A stretch of 64,000 bases of DNA from Roseburia sp. AM59-24XD (GCF_003478445.1 NZ_QUET01000008.1:59632-123631); one strand, 5' to 3'; shown: positions 1 through 9,602, counted from the first letter of the stretch. Translations and numbers: made by a program. The notes: a model not told the origin generated them from the letters alone.

Positions 1-2786
1 AGCTGTGGGAGCAGCTTCATCATATGGCACCTGCCATGAGAGGTCTGGTGCAGACGACAAGACGGTTTACACAGGCATTTGCGGCACGGAAAAGAGATGA
101 GGGTGTTCTTGACTTTGATGATATGGAGCATTTTGCGCTGGAGATCCTTGTGGATCATGAGCATGATGATGCGCCGAGCGAGGTTGCGAAGGAGCTGCAG
201 GAGTATTATCAGGAAATCATGATCGACGAGTATCAGGACAGCAGTTATATTCAGGAGGCACTTCTGTCCAGCATCAGCCGAGCAGATCAGGGCATGCGTC
301 CGTATCTGTTTATGGTGGGTGATGTGAAGCAGAGTATTTACCGGTTCCGTCAGGCGAGACCGGAGCTGTTTAACAGCAAATACGAGGCTTACGGGTGTGA
401 CCCGGAAATGGGACAGAGGATCGATCTTCACCAGAACTTCCGAAGCAGGGAAATGGTGCTTGCTTCGGCGAATTTCCTGTTTGATAAGGTGATGCAGAAA
501 TGTCTGGGGGGCATCGTTTACGATGAGGCGGCAAGCCTTGTGCCGGGTGCGGCATTTCCAGAGAATGAACACAGAACGGCGGGGAAGAGCGAGGTGCTTC
601 TGATCCAAGAGAATAAAAGCTTTCTGGACCGGGATTCGATGGAGATCTCGGTCATCGGTGAGAAGATCCGTCAGATGGTGCAGGGCGGGGATCCGCTTTA
701 TGTTTTTGACGATGACGGCTACCGTCCGGTGCGCTACCGGGATATTGTCATTCTGTTGCGGAGTCCGTCCAGAGTATCGGACAAATATATTGAGGTGCTG
801 TCGAGCATGGGAATTCCGGCGTACTGTGAAACGAAGACCGGATATTTCAGCTCGATGGAGGTGGAGCTGATCCTTGATTTCCTGCGGGTTCTTGATAATC
901 CGAGACAGGACATTCCACTGGCAGCAGTGCTTCGTTCGGTGCTGGGCGGTTTTACGGACAATGAACTTGCTGAGATCGGCGTGGATAAGGAGGGGATCAA
1001 TTATTATGATGCGTTGATGCGGGATTCTCTGTCGGATGCAACGAAAAAGAAGGTGTCCGATTTTTGGGACATGGTCACAAAGTACCGAGAGAGAGCCGGA
1101 GTGCTTCCGGTGTATGATCTGTTGCAGCAGATTTACCGGGAAACGGGCTATTACAATATTATGGCGGCGATGCCTGCCGGGGAGAAGCGTGCGGCAAATC
1201 TGGATCTGCTTTTGCAGCGCGCGCTGGAATATGCGGGTAAAGGTAATCACGGCATATTTTCTTTTGTGCGTTACATTGAGAGCATGAAGAAATCCGAGAT
1301 TGATTTCGGTGAAGCGTCCCTGACGAATGAGGGAATGAATGCGGTACGCATTATGAGTATCCACAAGAGTAAGGGGCTTGAGTTTCCGGTGGTGTTCCTT
1401 GCGGGAACGGCACGTCAGTTCAATCAGGTCGATGCCAGAGGTGTCGTGAAGGACAACGATTACGGCATGGGAATTGATTATATCAATCTGGAGGATCGCT
1501 ATAAAATGAAGACGATCCTGAAAAATTATCTGGCAGACCGGAGCGTGGCGGGAAGCATGGCGGAGGAGATCCGTGTGCTTTATGTGGCACTGACAAGAGC
1601 TAAGGAGCTTCTGATCATAACGGGAACCTCCAAGGATCTGGAAAAGGATATGGCGAAGTGGCAGGCACAGCCGCCGGAATATGGTCTTGTCGATCTGATC
1701 GGGGCGAAAAGCTTTCTTGCAATGCTGATGCCGCTGATCACGGATGTGTCGGCGCAGCCTTATTTTGCGATCGAGACATGGGACAGCTCGCGGCTGACCA
1801 CACAGGCGGCGGAAGAGATGGCGGAGGATATCTTAAGCTATGAGGATCTGAAGCATTGGGAAAGCAGTGTGTGCTATGACGAGGAGATCCGGGACGAGAT
1901 CTGTGCGGAGGAAGCGTATGTGTATCCGTATGAAGCGGAGCAGAATGTACCGGTCAAGATTTCCGTGACCGAGTTGAAGCGTCTCGAGCTGCAGGCGCGG
2001 CAGATGGAGGAGGTCGTCTGGGTGGACAGCGAGCTTCCGGAAGTCGGGGCGGCTGAAGGAATCAGGATGCCTGATCTGACGCAGACCGGAGAGGGCGAAG
2101 AGTCTGAACCGGCACAGAGCGGAGCTGAGGAGAAGGCAGATCTGACGCAGACCGGGGAAGCGAAGAAGCGTGATTTGCCGCAGACCGGAGAGAATACTGA
2201 AGAAACTAATGAAATAAGCGATATTCCGAGACCACGGTTTCTCGCCGAAAAGGAGCAGCTTTCCGGCGCACAGAGAGGTACCGTTTACCATCTGGTGTTT
2301 GAGCATTTTCCTTATGAACTGCTCGATGAGCACTCGGATGCATCAGTGCTGGAACGCTGGCTGCAATCATTTGCGTCAAAGGGATATCTGACGCCGCAGG
2401 AGCTTGCCGTGATCCGGGCAGATGATTTCATTGCGTTTCTGCGTACTGGCATTGGCAGACGGATGCGGGCGGCTGCACTGGCGGGAAAGCTTCAGAGAGA
2501 GCAGCAGTTTATGATGGGCTTTGATGCCGATAAGCTGTATCCGGAGGTCACTCACGGCGATATGGTGCTGGTGCAGGGAATTATTGATGCGTGGTTCTGG
2601 GAGGATGACGAGATCGTGCTTGTGGATTATAAGACCGATCATGTCAGAAACGATCTCCGGGAGCTGGCAGACAAATACCGGATCCAGCTGGAGTATTATG
2701 CGGAGGCGCTGGAGCGTGTGACGGGGCATGCGGTCCGGGAAAAGATCATTTATTCCGTCCGCAAACGGGATTTCATCCGGGTGTGA
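1..2786 (+). CDS. addA: ATP-dependent helicase/nuclease subunit A (AddA), 5'-truncated by window edge
   Basis: The large subunit of the AddAB helicase-nuclease, which processes double-strand breaks to load RecA. The reading frame is open from base 3, so the start and the Walker A region lie outside the window. Visible are helicase motif II (MIDEYQDSS), the motif region LHQNFRSR, the motif V/VI region (IMSIHKSKGLEFPVVF, LYVALTRAKELL) and the C-terminal RecB-type nuclease motif (LVDYKTDH) near the end. Between the helicase and nuclease domains sits an acidic, repetitive linker (about bases 2060-2215) with three copies of a TQTGE/PQTGE unit. The addB gene would be expected upstream, outside the window. 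Identification is firm. Confidence 0.95.
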   Translation, partial: LWEQLHHMAPAMRGLVQTTRRFTQAFAARKRDEGVLDFDDMEHFALEILVDHEHDDAPSEVAKELQEYYQEIMIDEYQDSSYIQEALLSSISRADQGMRPYLFMVGDVKQSIYRFRQARPELFNSKYEAYGCDPEMGQRIDLHQNFRSREMVLASANFLFDKVMQKCLGGIVYDEAASLVPGAAFPENEHRTAGKSEVLLIQENKSFLDRDSMEISVIGEKIRQMVQGGDPLYVFDDDGYRPVRYRDIVILLRSPSRVSDKYIEVLSSMGIPAYCETKTGYFSSMEVELILDFLRVLDNPRQDIPLAAVLRSVLGGFTDNELAEIGVDKEGINYYDALMRDSLSDATKKKVSDFWDMVTKYRERAGVLPVYDLLQQIYRETGYYNIMAAMPAGEKRAANLDLLLQRALEYAGKGNHGIFSFVRYIESMKKSEIDFGEASLTNEGMNAVRIMSIHKSKGLEFPVVFLAGTARQFNQVDARGVVKDNDYGMGIDYINLEDRYKMKTILKNYLADRSVAGSMAEEIRVLYVALTRAKELLIITGTSKDLEKDMAKWQAQPPEYGLVDLIGAKSFLAMLMPLITDVSAQPYFAIETWDSSRLTTQAAEEMAEDILSYEDLKHWESSVCYDEEIRDEICAEEAYVYPYEAEQNVPVKISVTELKRLELQARQMEEVVWVDSELPEVGAAEGIRMPDLTQTGEGEESEPAQSGAEEKADLTQTGEAKKRDLPQTGENTEETNEISDIPRPRFLAEKEQLSGAQRGTVYHLVFEHFPYELLDEHSDASVLERWLQSFASKGYLTPQELAVIRADDFIAFLRTGIGRRMRAAALAGKLQREQQFMMGFDADKLYPEVTHGDMVLVQGIIDAWFWEDDEIVLVDYKTDHVRNDLRELADKYRIQLEYYAEALERVTGHAVREKIIYSVRKRDFIRV

Positions 2787-2925
2787 TATTCCGGGATTTT
2801 GACAATTTTTAACATTGCCATAATTCTGACAGAAAGATATGGTACAAGTTTGATAAATTTATATATGGCATTTTTAAGAAAAAACCTGCAGTTTGAGACT
2901 TGTAGGGGATGGGAAAGGAAATCAA

Positions 2926-4395
2926 ATGAAAAACAAAAAATGGACAGCATGGTATATTTTGACAGCAATCTGCATTTGCATGGTATTGGAACCGATGGGG
3001 CAGATAAACACAGCTTCGGCTGCAGGAGAAGGAACATACAGTGAGTCCGGTTTTTGGGACAGTGATACATCTGCTACTCCGTCGGCGACAGCAACAGGAG
3101 GAGGGATCACGACACCGACACCGGTGCCGACTCCGACGAAAAGACCTGCGGTAACAGCAAAGCCAAAGGCAGATATTTCTCTGAAAAATGAGTTTCAGAA
3201 TGTGGTATTAACGGTTGGTACAACCGGTGAATTTGATATTGACCGCGTAAGCTTTGCATCGTATCCGCTGGAGGATCTGGTGGAGTTACATTACAGCAGT
3301 AATGACAGCAGTGTGCTTCAGGTGACCGCAAACGGCGGCTATCATGCCATGAAGGTTGGGGAGACGGTAATGACCGTAACCGGTATCGACCGGGATGGCA
3401 ATACGATGTTTTACTGTACTTATACGGTGTCCGTATATCCGGACATGTCCAAGGTAACACTTGCGAAGCAGGCGGTGCAGATATACATTGTGAAAAACAG
3501 CTATAACAGCACCAACAGTGCACAGATCGCCATTCAGGGCGGTGACAGCCAGATTTTTGACAGCGACAGGAATGAGAATCTGATCTACGAAGTGATCTCT
3601 TCCAATAAGAAAATGTATGTTTCGACAGAGATCACGAACGGTAAGATTGTGATCACCTGCAGCGATGCCGGGAGCACGACATTGACGCTCAAGCTTTATG
3701 GGAAAGAATATAAGATCCAGTTGAAGGTATCCGTGCTGGAAATGTCTGCCGGATCCGCTTTGCTGGCCGGTCATCAGACGAAGCAGCTCCGGGTGAAGGG
3801 ATATCAGGGAAGCGTTGTCTGGAAGTCCAGCCGTCCGAAGGTGGCAAGTGTATCAAAGAATGGTAAGGTACGTGCGAAGAAGACCGGCAACACGATCATT
3901 ACGGCGAAGGTTGGCAATGTCCGTGTGGGCTGCGTGGTGTCTGTGACAACGGCCACCAAGAAAAAGGTTATCCGCCGTGCGCAGAAGATGGCGTCCACAA
4001 GCCAGTACAGCCAGCCGAAGCGCATGTTGAAGGGATATTACGACTGTAGTTCTCTTGTCTGGAGAGCTTACGCAAAATACGGATATCGTTTTGGCGTCAC
4101 CGGGTATGCACCGACAGCAGCCGGGGAGGCACAGTATCTTGCAAACAGAAACAAGCTTTTGAAGGGAGGATTTAGCCAGAAAAATGCACAGACGCTCAAG
4201 TTCAAGGCAGGCGATCTGATGTTTAAGACCGGCGCATCCAATGGCAGATACAAGGGAATTTATCATGTGGAAATGATCATTGGATATGAATTCTACGGAT
4301 GGGATCAGAACAACAAGCCGGTTCTGCTGGTGAAATGGGCGAACCGTCCGGATGGGTATTACGGATACGGTATTGGAATTGTTGGGAAGATGTAA
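2926..4395 (+). CDS. Secreted Big2-domain protein with C-terminal NlpC/P60-like hydrolase
   Basis: A predicted exported cell-wall hydrolase of 489 residues. The start chosen here is the ATG behind an AAAGGA ribosome site; an in-frame ATG 33 bases upstream has no such site. A signal peptide (MKNKK, then a hydrophobic stretch ending in ASA) is followed by a Thr/Pro-rich linker (TPTPVPTPTKR), a beta-rich region, and a bacterial Ig-like Big2 domain at about 270-340 (VVWKSSRPKVASVSKNGKV). The C-terminal domain has an NlpC/P60 pattern with candidate catalytic Cys374 (YDCSSLVW) and His447 (YHVEMIIG), which suggests peptidoglycan endopeptidase activity. The domain calls rest on motifs, and the substrate is inferred. 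Confidence 0.8.
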   Translation: MKNKKWTAWYILTAICICMVLEPMGQINTASAAGEGTYSESGFWDSDTSATPSATATGGGITTPTPVPTPTKRPAVTAKPKADISLKNEFQNVVLTVGTTGEFDIDRVSFASYPLEDLVELHYSSNDSSVLQVTANGGYHAMKVGETVMTVTGIDRDGNTMFYCTYTVSVYPDMSKVTLAKQAVQIYIVKNSYNSTNSAQIAIQGGDSQIFDSDRNENLIYEVISSNKKMYVSTEITNGKIVITCSDAGSTTLTLKLYGKEYKIQLKVSVLEMSAGSALLAGHQTKQLRVKGYQGSVVWKSSRPKVASVSKNGKVRAKKTGNTIITAKVGNVRVGCVVSVTTATKKKVIRRAQKMASTSQYSQPKRMLKGYYDCSSLVWRAYAKYGYRFGVTGYAPTAAGEAQYLANRNKLLKGGFSQKNAQTLKFKAGDLMFKTGASNGRYKGIYHVEMIIGYEFYGWDQNNKPVLLVKWANRPDGYYGYGIGIVGKM

Positions 4396-4430
4396 ACCGC
4401 ACAGGATAATGTATTGAAGGGGATGAAACT

Positions 4431-5663
4431 ATGAAAAAGAAAAATGTATTATGGGTAGTGGTAATTGCTGCCGCTGTCGCAATGGCAGCAGGTGGCGGAA
4501 TCGGAAACGGAGAGGGTAAGCAGGAAGACTGGCTTAGTGCACCGAAGGTGCAGGCAGAGGAACCGGGACCGAAAGTAACGCTGTCTCCTCTTCAGAGGGA
4601 GAAAATCTCTTTGAAACAGGATGGTCTTTGTTATCATAAGACAACAGCGGGAGAAACGTGGAGAAATCCAAAGGAATATGGATATGAGGAATCCGATCCT
4701 GTTTATGAGCTGTTTGCGTTTGAGCAGGAATTTGACGGGAATGGCAATGCAAAGTATACGGATATTGTGGTGCCGAGAGAAATTGACGGTGCTCCGGTAA
4801 TTGACTGCAACAGCTTTATTGACCATTACGAGATCAAAAGCCTCCGGATGCAGGCGGCGTACAGTGGCTGGCGCGATTACTCCACGCGGTCGCAGGAGGA
4901 AGATATTCTATTCTGCCGTGTATCAGGCTGCAAAAATCTGGAATATTATGAGATGGCAGATGATACAGATTATCTGGATGATATAGACCTGAAGGGATGT
5001 ACCTCATTGAAGGAAATCGTTATTCCGAAGGGGATGAAGTCAATGGAGGACGGTGCCTTCGGCTATTGTGAGAATTTAAAAAGCATAAAATTTGATGACT
5101 TTTCCAATCTGGATTGCGTTGATGCATTGAAGGATCTGCCTTGGTGGTGGGATAAGCGTGTTCGGAAAAATGGAATGGTTATCTATAAAAAATGTCTGTT
5201 AGATGCAGGAAAAGGCTCCAAAACAGTCACGATCCACGGTAATAAAATTAAAAAGATCATGTCACATGCATTTGAAAAAAGCAAGGCAAAAACAGTTAAG
5301 TTAGTCAACGTAAAAGAGCTGAGCGAGGAAACCTTCTGGGGCAGCAATGTAGAGAAGATCATTGTCGGAAAAGAGACAGACCCTGTCATTCCGGCGGGCT
5401 GCTTCGGATCGACAAGATCCCTGAAAGAGCTGCATATCATGTCACGCAAAAAGCTTATATGGGGACCGGAGCCGTGGGGATATTCGGGGCTGTGCCTGTT
5501 TGACGACGGAAAAGATAAAATAGATATTTACATACACAGTGATAAATTCCACACGGCATCGATGAAGGAGTGGAGCTGCGGTAAGAATGTTACGGTACAT
5601 GTTCCGAAAAAAGTGGTCGCAAAATACCGAAAATATACCAAATGCACGGTCGTTGCGTTATAA
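4431..5663 (+). CDS. Secreted leucine-rich-repeat (BspA/LRR_5-like) protein
   Basis: A 410-residue protein with an N-terminal signal sequence (MKKKNVLWVVVIAAAVAMAA) and a region of BspA-type leucine-rich repeats: stretches such as CTSLKEIVIPKGMKSMEDG, ENLKSIKFD and RSLKELHIM recur at about 20-25 residue spacing. LRR_5 proteins are common surface or secreted proteins in gut Firmicutes, and their ligands are mostly unknown. It starts 35 bases after the preceding cell-wall hydrolase, so the two probably share a transcript. No catalytic motif was seen. The family call is fairly safe; the function is not known. Confidence 0.7.
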   Translation: MKKKNVLWVVVIAAAVAMAAGGGIGNGEGKQEDWLSAPKVQAEEPGPKVTLSPLQREKISLKQDGLCYHKTTAGETWRNPKEYGYEESDPVYELFAFEQEFDGNGNAKYTDIVVPREIDGAPVIDCNSFIDHYEIKSLRMQAAYSGWRDYSTRSQEEDILFCRVSGCKNLEYYEMADDTDYLDDIDLKGCTSLKEIVIPKGMKSMEDGAFGYCENLKSIKFDDFSNLDCVDALKDLPWWWDKRVRKNGMVIYKKCLLDAGKGSKTVTIHGNKIKKIMSHAFEKSKAKTVKLVNVKELSEETFWGSNVEKIIVGKETDPVIPAGCFGSTRSLKELHIMSRKKLIWGPEPWGYSGLCLFDDGKDKIDIYIHSDKFHTASMKEWSCGKNVTVHVPKKVVAKYRKYTKCTVVAL

Positions 5664-5712
5664 TAAGGCAAAGGGCAGAAAGATAACAATCGATGTTACG
5701 AGGTTATTACAA

Positions 5713-6432
5713 ATGAAAATAGCAATTTGCGATGATGATCAGATTCTTTGTCATCATCTGGAGGAAATGTTACTGGAATTAGGAAGAAAAGAGCAGACGG
5801 TTTTACAGACGGAACTGTTTTTTGACGGAGATACTTTATGGAATTATCTCAAACAGGGTTACCGTTTTGATCTGCTCTTTCTGGATATTGAAATGGATCG
5901 CATGGACGGCATTGCGGTTGGTCGTGCGATCCGCAATATATTGGGCGATGAGGACTGCAGGATCGTTTATATTTCCTCGCAGGAAAGCTACGCCATGGAT
6001 CTTTTCGCTGTAAGACCGATGGATTTTCTGATCAAGCCGGTGACGGAAGCACGATTAAAGGAAATATGGGAGCTGTACTGCCGTCTGTCCGAAAAGGGAC
6101 AGGGAATGTTCCGCTATCAGATACAGGGCAATCAAAACCGGATCGCGTGGAACCGCATTATGTATTTCCGGGTTGATAACCGCAAGATCCTGCTTCACAC
6201 AACGGATGGAAGAGTGATCGAATTTTACGGGAAAATGTCAGAGATCAAGAAGGAGACGGCGACCGGTAGGTTTGTACAGATCAGTCGTTCCGAACTTGTG
6301 AATTATCAGTCGATTGAGGAATACAGAGGAAATGAGATCGTACTTCCGACGGGAGATGTTCTTTCGATCGTTGCGTCGCGCAGAAAGGAAGTGGGGGTGC
6401 AGATTGCAGAGTATATGAGGGAGGATCTATGA
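5713..6432 (+). CDS. LytTR-family response regulator
   Basis: A 239-residue response regulator. The receiver domain (1-120) has the acidic pair (ICDDDQ), phospho-acceptor Asp58 (FLDIEMDRMDG) and the conserved Lys (LIKPVTEA). The C-terminal half (about 135-235) is a LytTR DNA-binding domain (YFRVDNRKILLHTTDG, FVQISRSELVN). The ATG at 5713 follows a GAGG ribosome site; an upstream in-frame ATG inside the previous gene is less likely. The stop overlaps the start of the sensor kinase gene (ATGA), so the two are co-translated. AgrA/LytR-type regulators bind paired direct repeats about 21-22 bp apart, and such a pair lies just downstream at 7726-7759. Confidence 0.9.
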   Translation: MKIAICDDDQILCHHLEEMLLELGRKEQTVLQTELFFDGDTLWNYLKQGYRFDLLFLDIEMDRMDGIAVGRAIRNILGDEDCRIVYISSQESYAMDLFAVRPMDFLIKPVTEARLKEIWELYCRLSEKGQGMFRYQIQGNQNRIAWNRIMYFRVDNRKILLHTTDGRVIEFYGKMSEIKKETATGRFVQISRSELVNYQSIEEYRGNEIVLPTGDVLSIVASRRKEVGVQIAEYMREDL

Positions 6433-7727
6433 TCTATGTAATATTATTTTTCCTGTCGGAGCTGTGCGACAGCTATTGTATATACCGGCTGATTCGCGGT
6501 CTGTCCGGGGAATGCAGGGTAAAGCATGTCTGGGAGGTGCTTTGCTATCCCGTCTATGGTCTTGTGACCGGGGCGGTGTATCTGTTTTGGAATCTTCCTT
6601 TGCTGACGATGGTTTCCAGTATGATCGTGTTGTTTGCGCTGACGATGCTGTATGACGGAAAGCTGACAGCAAGGATCTTTTATGTGTTTCTTGTGTGTGG
6701 GCTGCTCGCCTGCAGCGAGACGGTGGCGATGGTTGTAATGGGAGAGGCTCCGATGTATGCAGCCTCTGAGAATATGCAGTATGCCAATATTTTTACGGTA
6801 TATCTGTCACGTCTGATCGAGCTGTTTCTTTTTGAAACGATCGTCAAAGTGGGAGGACGGAAAAAGCGCGAATTTCATTTTTATCAATTGGGGATTTTGT
6901 TTCTGATCATGGCGGGCTGCGTGTATCTGGAGGTCGTAATCTATCAGGAAATATTTGCAAGAAAACCGTTTTTTGTGACGATCACCAGCGTGGTTATCCT
7001 GGCGCTCGTTATTTTGATCATATGGAGCTATGATATGCTGACGCAGCAGTATCAGAAGGCGAAGAAAAGTGATATGCTCGATATGAAAAATCAGGTCTAC
7101 AAAAATGAGCTGACCATCCTGAGGGAGCAGGAGGAGGCAGTGCGCCGGATGCGGCATGACACGAAAAATCACTGCCTTGCATTGCGGGAGCTGGCAAGAC
7201 AGGGCGAAAATGAAAAGGTGATCAAATATCTGCAGCAAGTGCTGGATAATGTGGAATCGGAACACATCTGGATGCAGACGGGCAATCCCGAGATGGACGG
7301 TTTTGTAAATTATAAATTTTCACAGGCACAAAAGCTGGGAATTACATGCAGTGTCGATGCCAGGATCCCGAGAGGACTGCAGTTGAATGAATTTGATCTT
7401 GCCGGCATTTTAGGCAATCTTCTTGACAATGCACTGGAGGCGGCGCAGGGGTGTACGGATGCGTGGATCAGACTTAGTTTAAGCTATGATAAGCAGGTGT
7501 TAAATTTACTTCTCAGCAATTCTTATCAGGGAAAACTTAAGATTCGTAACGGAAGATTGCTGACCCATAAATGGGACACATCAAAACACGGCTATGGTAT
7601 GGAAAGTATGAAGCGGTCGGTGGAGAAGCTGCAGGGACAGTTTATGGTGGAACATACGACCGATCAATTTACCGTGCATGTGATGCTGCCGATCTATCAT
7701 AGTGCGGATCGGGAAAGTCAGGGGTAA
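6429..7727 (+). CDS. GHKL-type sensor histidine kinase (AgrC/CitS-like)
   Basis: A 432-residue membrane sensor kinase and partner of the overlapping LytTR regulator. The N-terminal half (about 1-205) is very hydrophobic, with roughly six membrane segments and no large extracellular domain. This is the layout of AgrC-type peptide sensors. A coiled-coil stretch leads to the phospho-acceptor His243 (RRMRHDTKNH). The GHKL ATPase domain follows, with an N box (LGNLLDNALEA) and a G box (HGYGMESMKRSVEKL). No AgrB/AgrD pair is visible nearby, so the signal is unknown. Confidence 0.88.
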   Translation: MIYVILFFLSELCDSYCIYRLIRGLSGECRVKHVWEVLCYPVYGLVTGAVYLFWNLPLLTMVSSMIVLFALTMLYDGKLTARIFYVFLVCGLLACSETVAMVVMGEAPMYAASENMQYANIFTVYLSRLIELFLFETIVKVGGRKKREFHFYQLGILFLIMAGCVYLEVVIYQEIFARKPFFVTITSVVILALVILIIWSYDMLTQQYQKAKKSDMLDMKNQVYKNELTILREQEEAVRRMRHDTKNHCLALRELARQGENEKVIKYLQQVLDNVESEHIWMQTGNPEMDGFVNYKFSQAQKLGITCSVDARIPRGLQLNEFDLAGILGNLLDNALEAAQGCTDAWIRLSLSYDKQVLNLLLSNSYQGKLKIRNGRLLTHKWDTSKHGYGMESMKRSVEKLQGQFMVEHTTDQFTVHVMLPIYHSADRESQG

Positions 7728-7759
7728 TTCACAACATTTCAGATATCAATTCACAACAT
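7726..7759 (+). promoter_or_regulatory. Paired direct repeats, candidate LytTR regulator box
   Basis: Two identical 12-base repeats, AATTCACAACAT, begin at 7726 and 7748, exactly 22 bp apart. They lie in the 147-base gap between the kinase stop and the Big2 gene. A possible -10 (TACCAT, 7787-7792) follows, so the repeats would sit just upstream of the -35 position. This is the geometry used by AgrA/ComE-type LytTR activators. The repeats are seen directly; the binding is inferred. Confidence 0.55.
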
Positions 7760-7874
7760 CGATCGGGCACAGGAAATGTTTTGTGTTACCATAGAAATAA
7801 TAGGAGTAGTTTACGCAGGTAGGATGGGAATGCTTCTTAAAGCGCACGAAACAAAAGACAAGGAGGTATTTTTT

Positions 7875-8636
7875 ATGCGAAACAGATTCCAATGCAGAAA
7901 GATTACTGCATTGATGCTCACGGCGTGTCTGCTGGTGGCGTTAATATTGCCGGGCGGTTTGCAAACGGTATCTGTGCAGGCGAAAAAGGCAGGGATGTCA
8001 CTCAGTAAAAAGAAGCTCACGCTGACACTGGGGAAGAAGTCCACGGCGACAGCCACGTTAAAGGTGAAGAATCCGGCACAGAAGGTTGTCTGGAAAAGCA
8101 GCAATAAGAAGATTGCCGTCATCAAAAAGACAACCGGGAAGAAGAAACAGACCATCGTTCTTCAGGCGAAGAAAGCCGGAAAAACCGTGATCACCGCGAA
8201 GGTCGGTGCGAAGAAGTTCAAGTGCCGCGTTGTGGTCAAGAAGGCAAAGACTGAAGAGAAAAAGGATGTAACAAATGTTGTGACTCCGGGGGCAGTCGGC
8301 GTGTACGCAACAAGTGCGACAGCATCCGGAAGTGCGATCAGTGTACATGTGAAGTTTTATAACGGATCGGACGTGAACGCAACGTTCAGCTATCAGTTTT
8401 CCATTGAAAAGCTTGAAAACGGTCAGTGGATAAAAGTACAGTCTGCAAAGGATATGATCATTCCGGCTGTGATGGGGCTGATCAAACCACAGGGGCAGGC
8501 AGAGGCTTCCTTTGTGATATCGGAGACAAAAGAGCCGGTAACATCGGGAACCTACCGGATCAATACGGATCTGGCGAGACAGGATGGAACGCCGGTGAAT
8601 AACAGCAGTACGGAGTTTGTGCTGATGGTTCAATGA
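7875..8636 (+). CDS. Secreted Big2 (Ig-like) domain protein
   Basis: A 253-residue exported protein. The start is the ATG right after a strong AAGGAGG ribosome site; an in-frame ATG 99 bases upstream has none. The signal peptide is hydrophobic (ALMLTACLLVALILPGG) and ends near VQAKK. A lysine-rich Big2 domain follows (about 38-120; KVVWKSSNKKIAVIKK, then AGKTVITAKVGAKKFKCRVVVK). The C-terminal half is a beta-rich domain without a recognised family. It stands directly behind the LytTR repeats, so it is a likely target of the two-component system. The role is probably surface or matrix related; no enzyme motif was seen. Confidence 0.7.
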   Translation: MRNRFQCRKITALMLTACLLVALILPGGLQTVSVQAKKAGMSLSKKKLTLTLGKKSTATATLKVKNPAQKVVWKSSNKKIAVIKKTTGKKKQTIVLQAKKAGKTVITAKVGAKKFKCRVVVKKAKTEEKKDVTNVVTPGAVGVYATSATASGSAISVHVKFYNGSDVNATFSYQFSIEKLENGQWIKVQSAKDMIIPAVMGLIKPQGQAEASFVISETKEPVTSGTYRINTDLARQDGTPVNNSSTEFVLMVQ

Positions 8637-8667
8637 TGAATAGAGGGGAGTATAAGGGGGAACGATT

Positions 8668-9129
8668 ATGAAGAGAACGGAGAAAATTATCTGTTATGTG
8701 TTGATGTGTGTAAGCAGTTTTAGTGGCATGTATATGCTGTATGAGACGGTGCTGCGGGAAGTTTCGTCATGGGAAGGCGGACTGAATGCATCGGCAGCAT
8801 TCGGATTGACGCTTTTATTAAAATATCCGGTGCTTTTTCTGATGATCTTAGGACTTATTGTTATGGGTGGCGTCGGCTTTTTCTGTATCGGAAGTGTAAA
8901 ACCGATGCAGTTAAGGCTGCGGTGTCAGAAGCTGCCGGAGATCGTATTTTATGGAGTGGTTCAGATCGGCTTTCTTCTGCTTACGATTGACAGAGTGCAT
9001 TTTGGAGACTGGTACGGTGCGGCTTCCTTTATTCCGCTTTCGGTTGCACTGTATCTGCTTGTGGTTTGGATCGGAAATATACACGCCAGCATCACAGCTT
9101 CGGAGGTGCAGGACGGAGGCAATGTATGA
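8668..9129 (+). CDS. Small four-helix membrane protein, unknown function
   Basis: A 153-residue protein with four predicted membrane helices (around 8-30, 43-75, 90-107 and 114-132) and short loops. No family was recognised. It has a GGGGG-type ribosome site. Its stop codon overlaps the ATG of the deoxyinosine glycosylase gene (ATGA), which suggests translational coupling, although the two proteins have no obvious shared task. It may belong to the preceding Big2 gene's transcript, as it starts 31 bases after that stop. Confidence 0.6.
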   Translation: MKRTEKIICYVLMCVSSFSGMYMLYETVLREVSSWEGGLNASAAFGLTLLLKYPVLFLMILGLIVMGGVGFFCIGSVKPMQLRLRCQKLPEIVFYGVVQIGFLLLTIDRVHFGDWYGAASFIPLSVALYLLVVWIGNIHASITASEVQDGGNV

Positions 9130-9602
9130 TACAGCATCCGATCGCACCGGTTTACGATGAGGCTTCCAATGTTCTGATCCTCGGCAGTTTTCCGTCAGTG
9201 AAATCAAGAGAGCAGGGATTTTTCTATGGTCATCCGCAGAACCGTTTCTGGCGGGTGCTGTCGGCGGTGTATGAAAAGCCTGTGCCGCAGACCGTCGAGG
9301 ACAAGAAAGCGTTTCTGCTGGAGAATGGCGTGGCAGTCTGGGATGTGATTGCATCCTGTGATATTCAGGGTTCTGCGGACAGCAGCATCCGGAACGCACA
9401 GCCGACAGATCTGGGAGAGATCCTGGCAAAGGGGAAGATCCGTCAGATCTATGTGAACGGCAGGAAGGCAGAGCAGCTTTACCGCAAATATCAGGAGAAG
9501 CAGACCGGTCTTAAGGCGGTCTGTCTGCCGTCAACCAGTCCCGCAAATGCGGCGTGGAGCGTTGACCGGCTGGTAGAGGCGTGGAAGGTGATCAGGGAGT
9601 AG
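9126..9602 (+). CDS. DNA-deoxyinosine glycosylase (uracil-DNA glycosylase superfamily)
   Basis: A 158-residue single-domain base-excision repair enzyme of the mismatch-specific/deoxyinosine UDG branch. Motif 1 is VLILGSFPSVKSREQGFFYG and is followed by HPQNRFWRVL, typical of this family. The C-terminal motif is LPSTSPANA. It would remove deaminated bases such as hypoxanthine from DNA. The start overlaps the stop of the upstream membrane gene; the longer reading frame from 9066 lies inside that gene and is rejected. A radical-SAM/TIGR03915 pair with predicted DNA-repair roles lies a little downstream. Confidence 0.85.
   Translation: MIQHPIAPVYDEASNVLILGSFPSVKSREQGFFYGHPQNRFWRVLSAVYEKPVPQTVEDKKAFLLENGVAVWDVIASCDIQGSADSSIRNAQPTDLGEILAKGKIRQIYVNGRKAEQLYRKYQEKQTGLKAVCLPSTSPANAAWSVDRLVEAWKVIRE

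Noticed and set aside
2172..2200. LPQTGE motif in AddA looks like a sortase signal
   Set aside because: It lies in the middle of a cytosolic helicase-nuclease, in a repetitive linker, with no membrane helix or basic tail after it.
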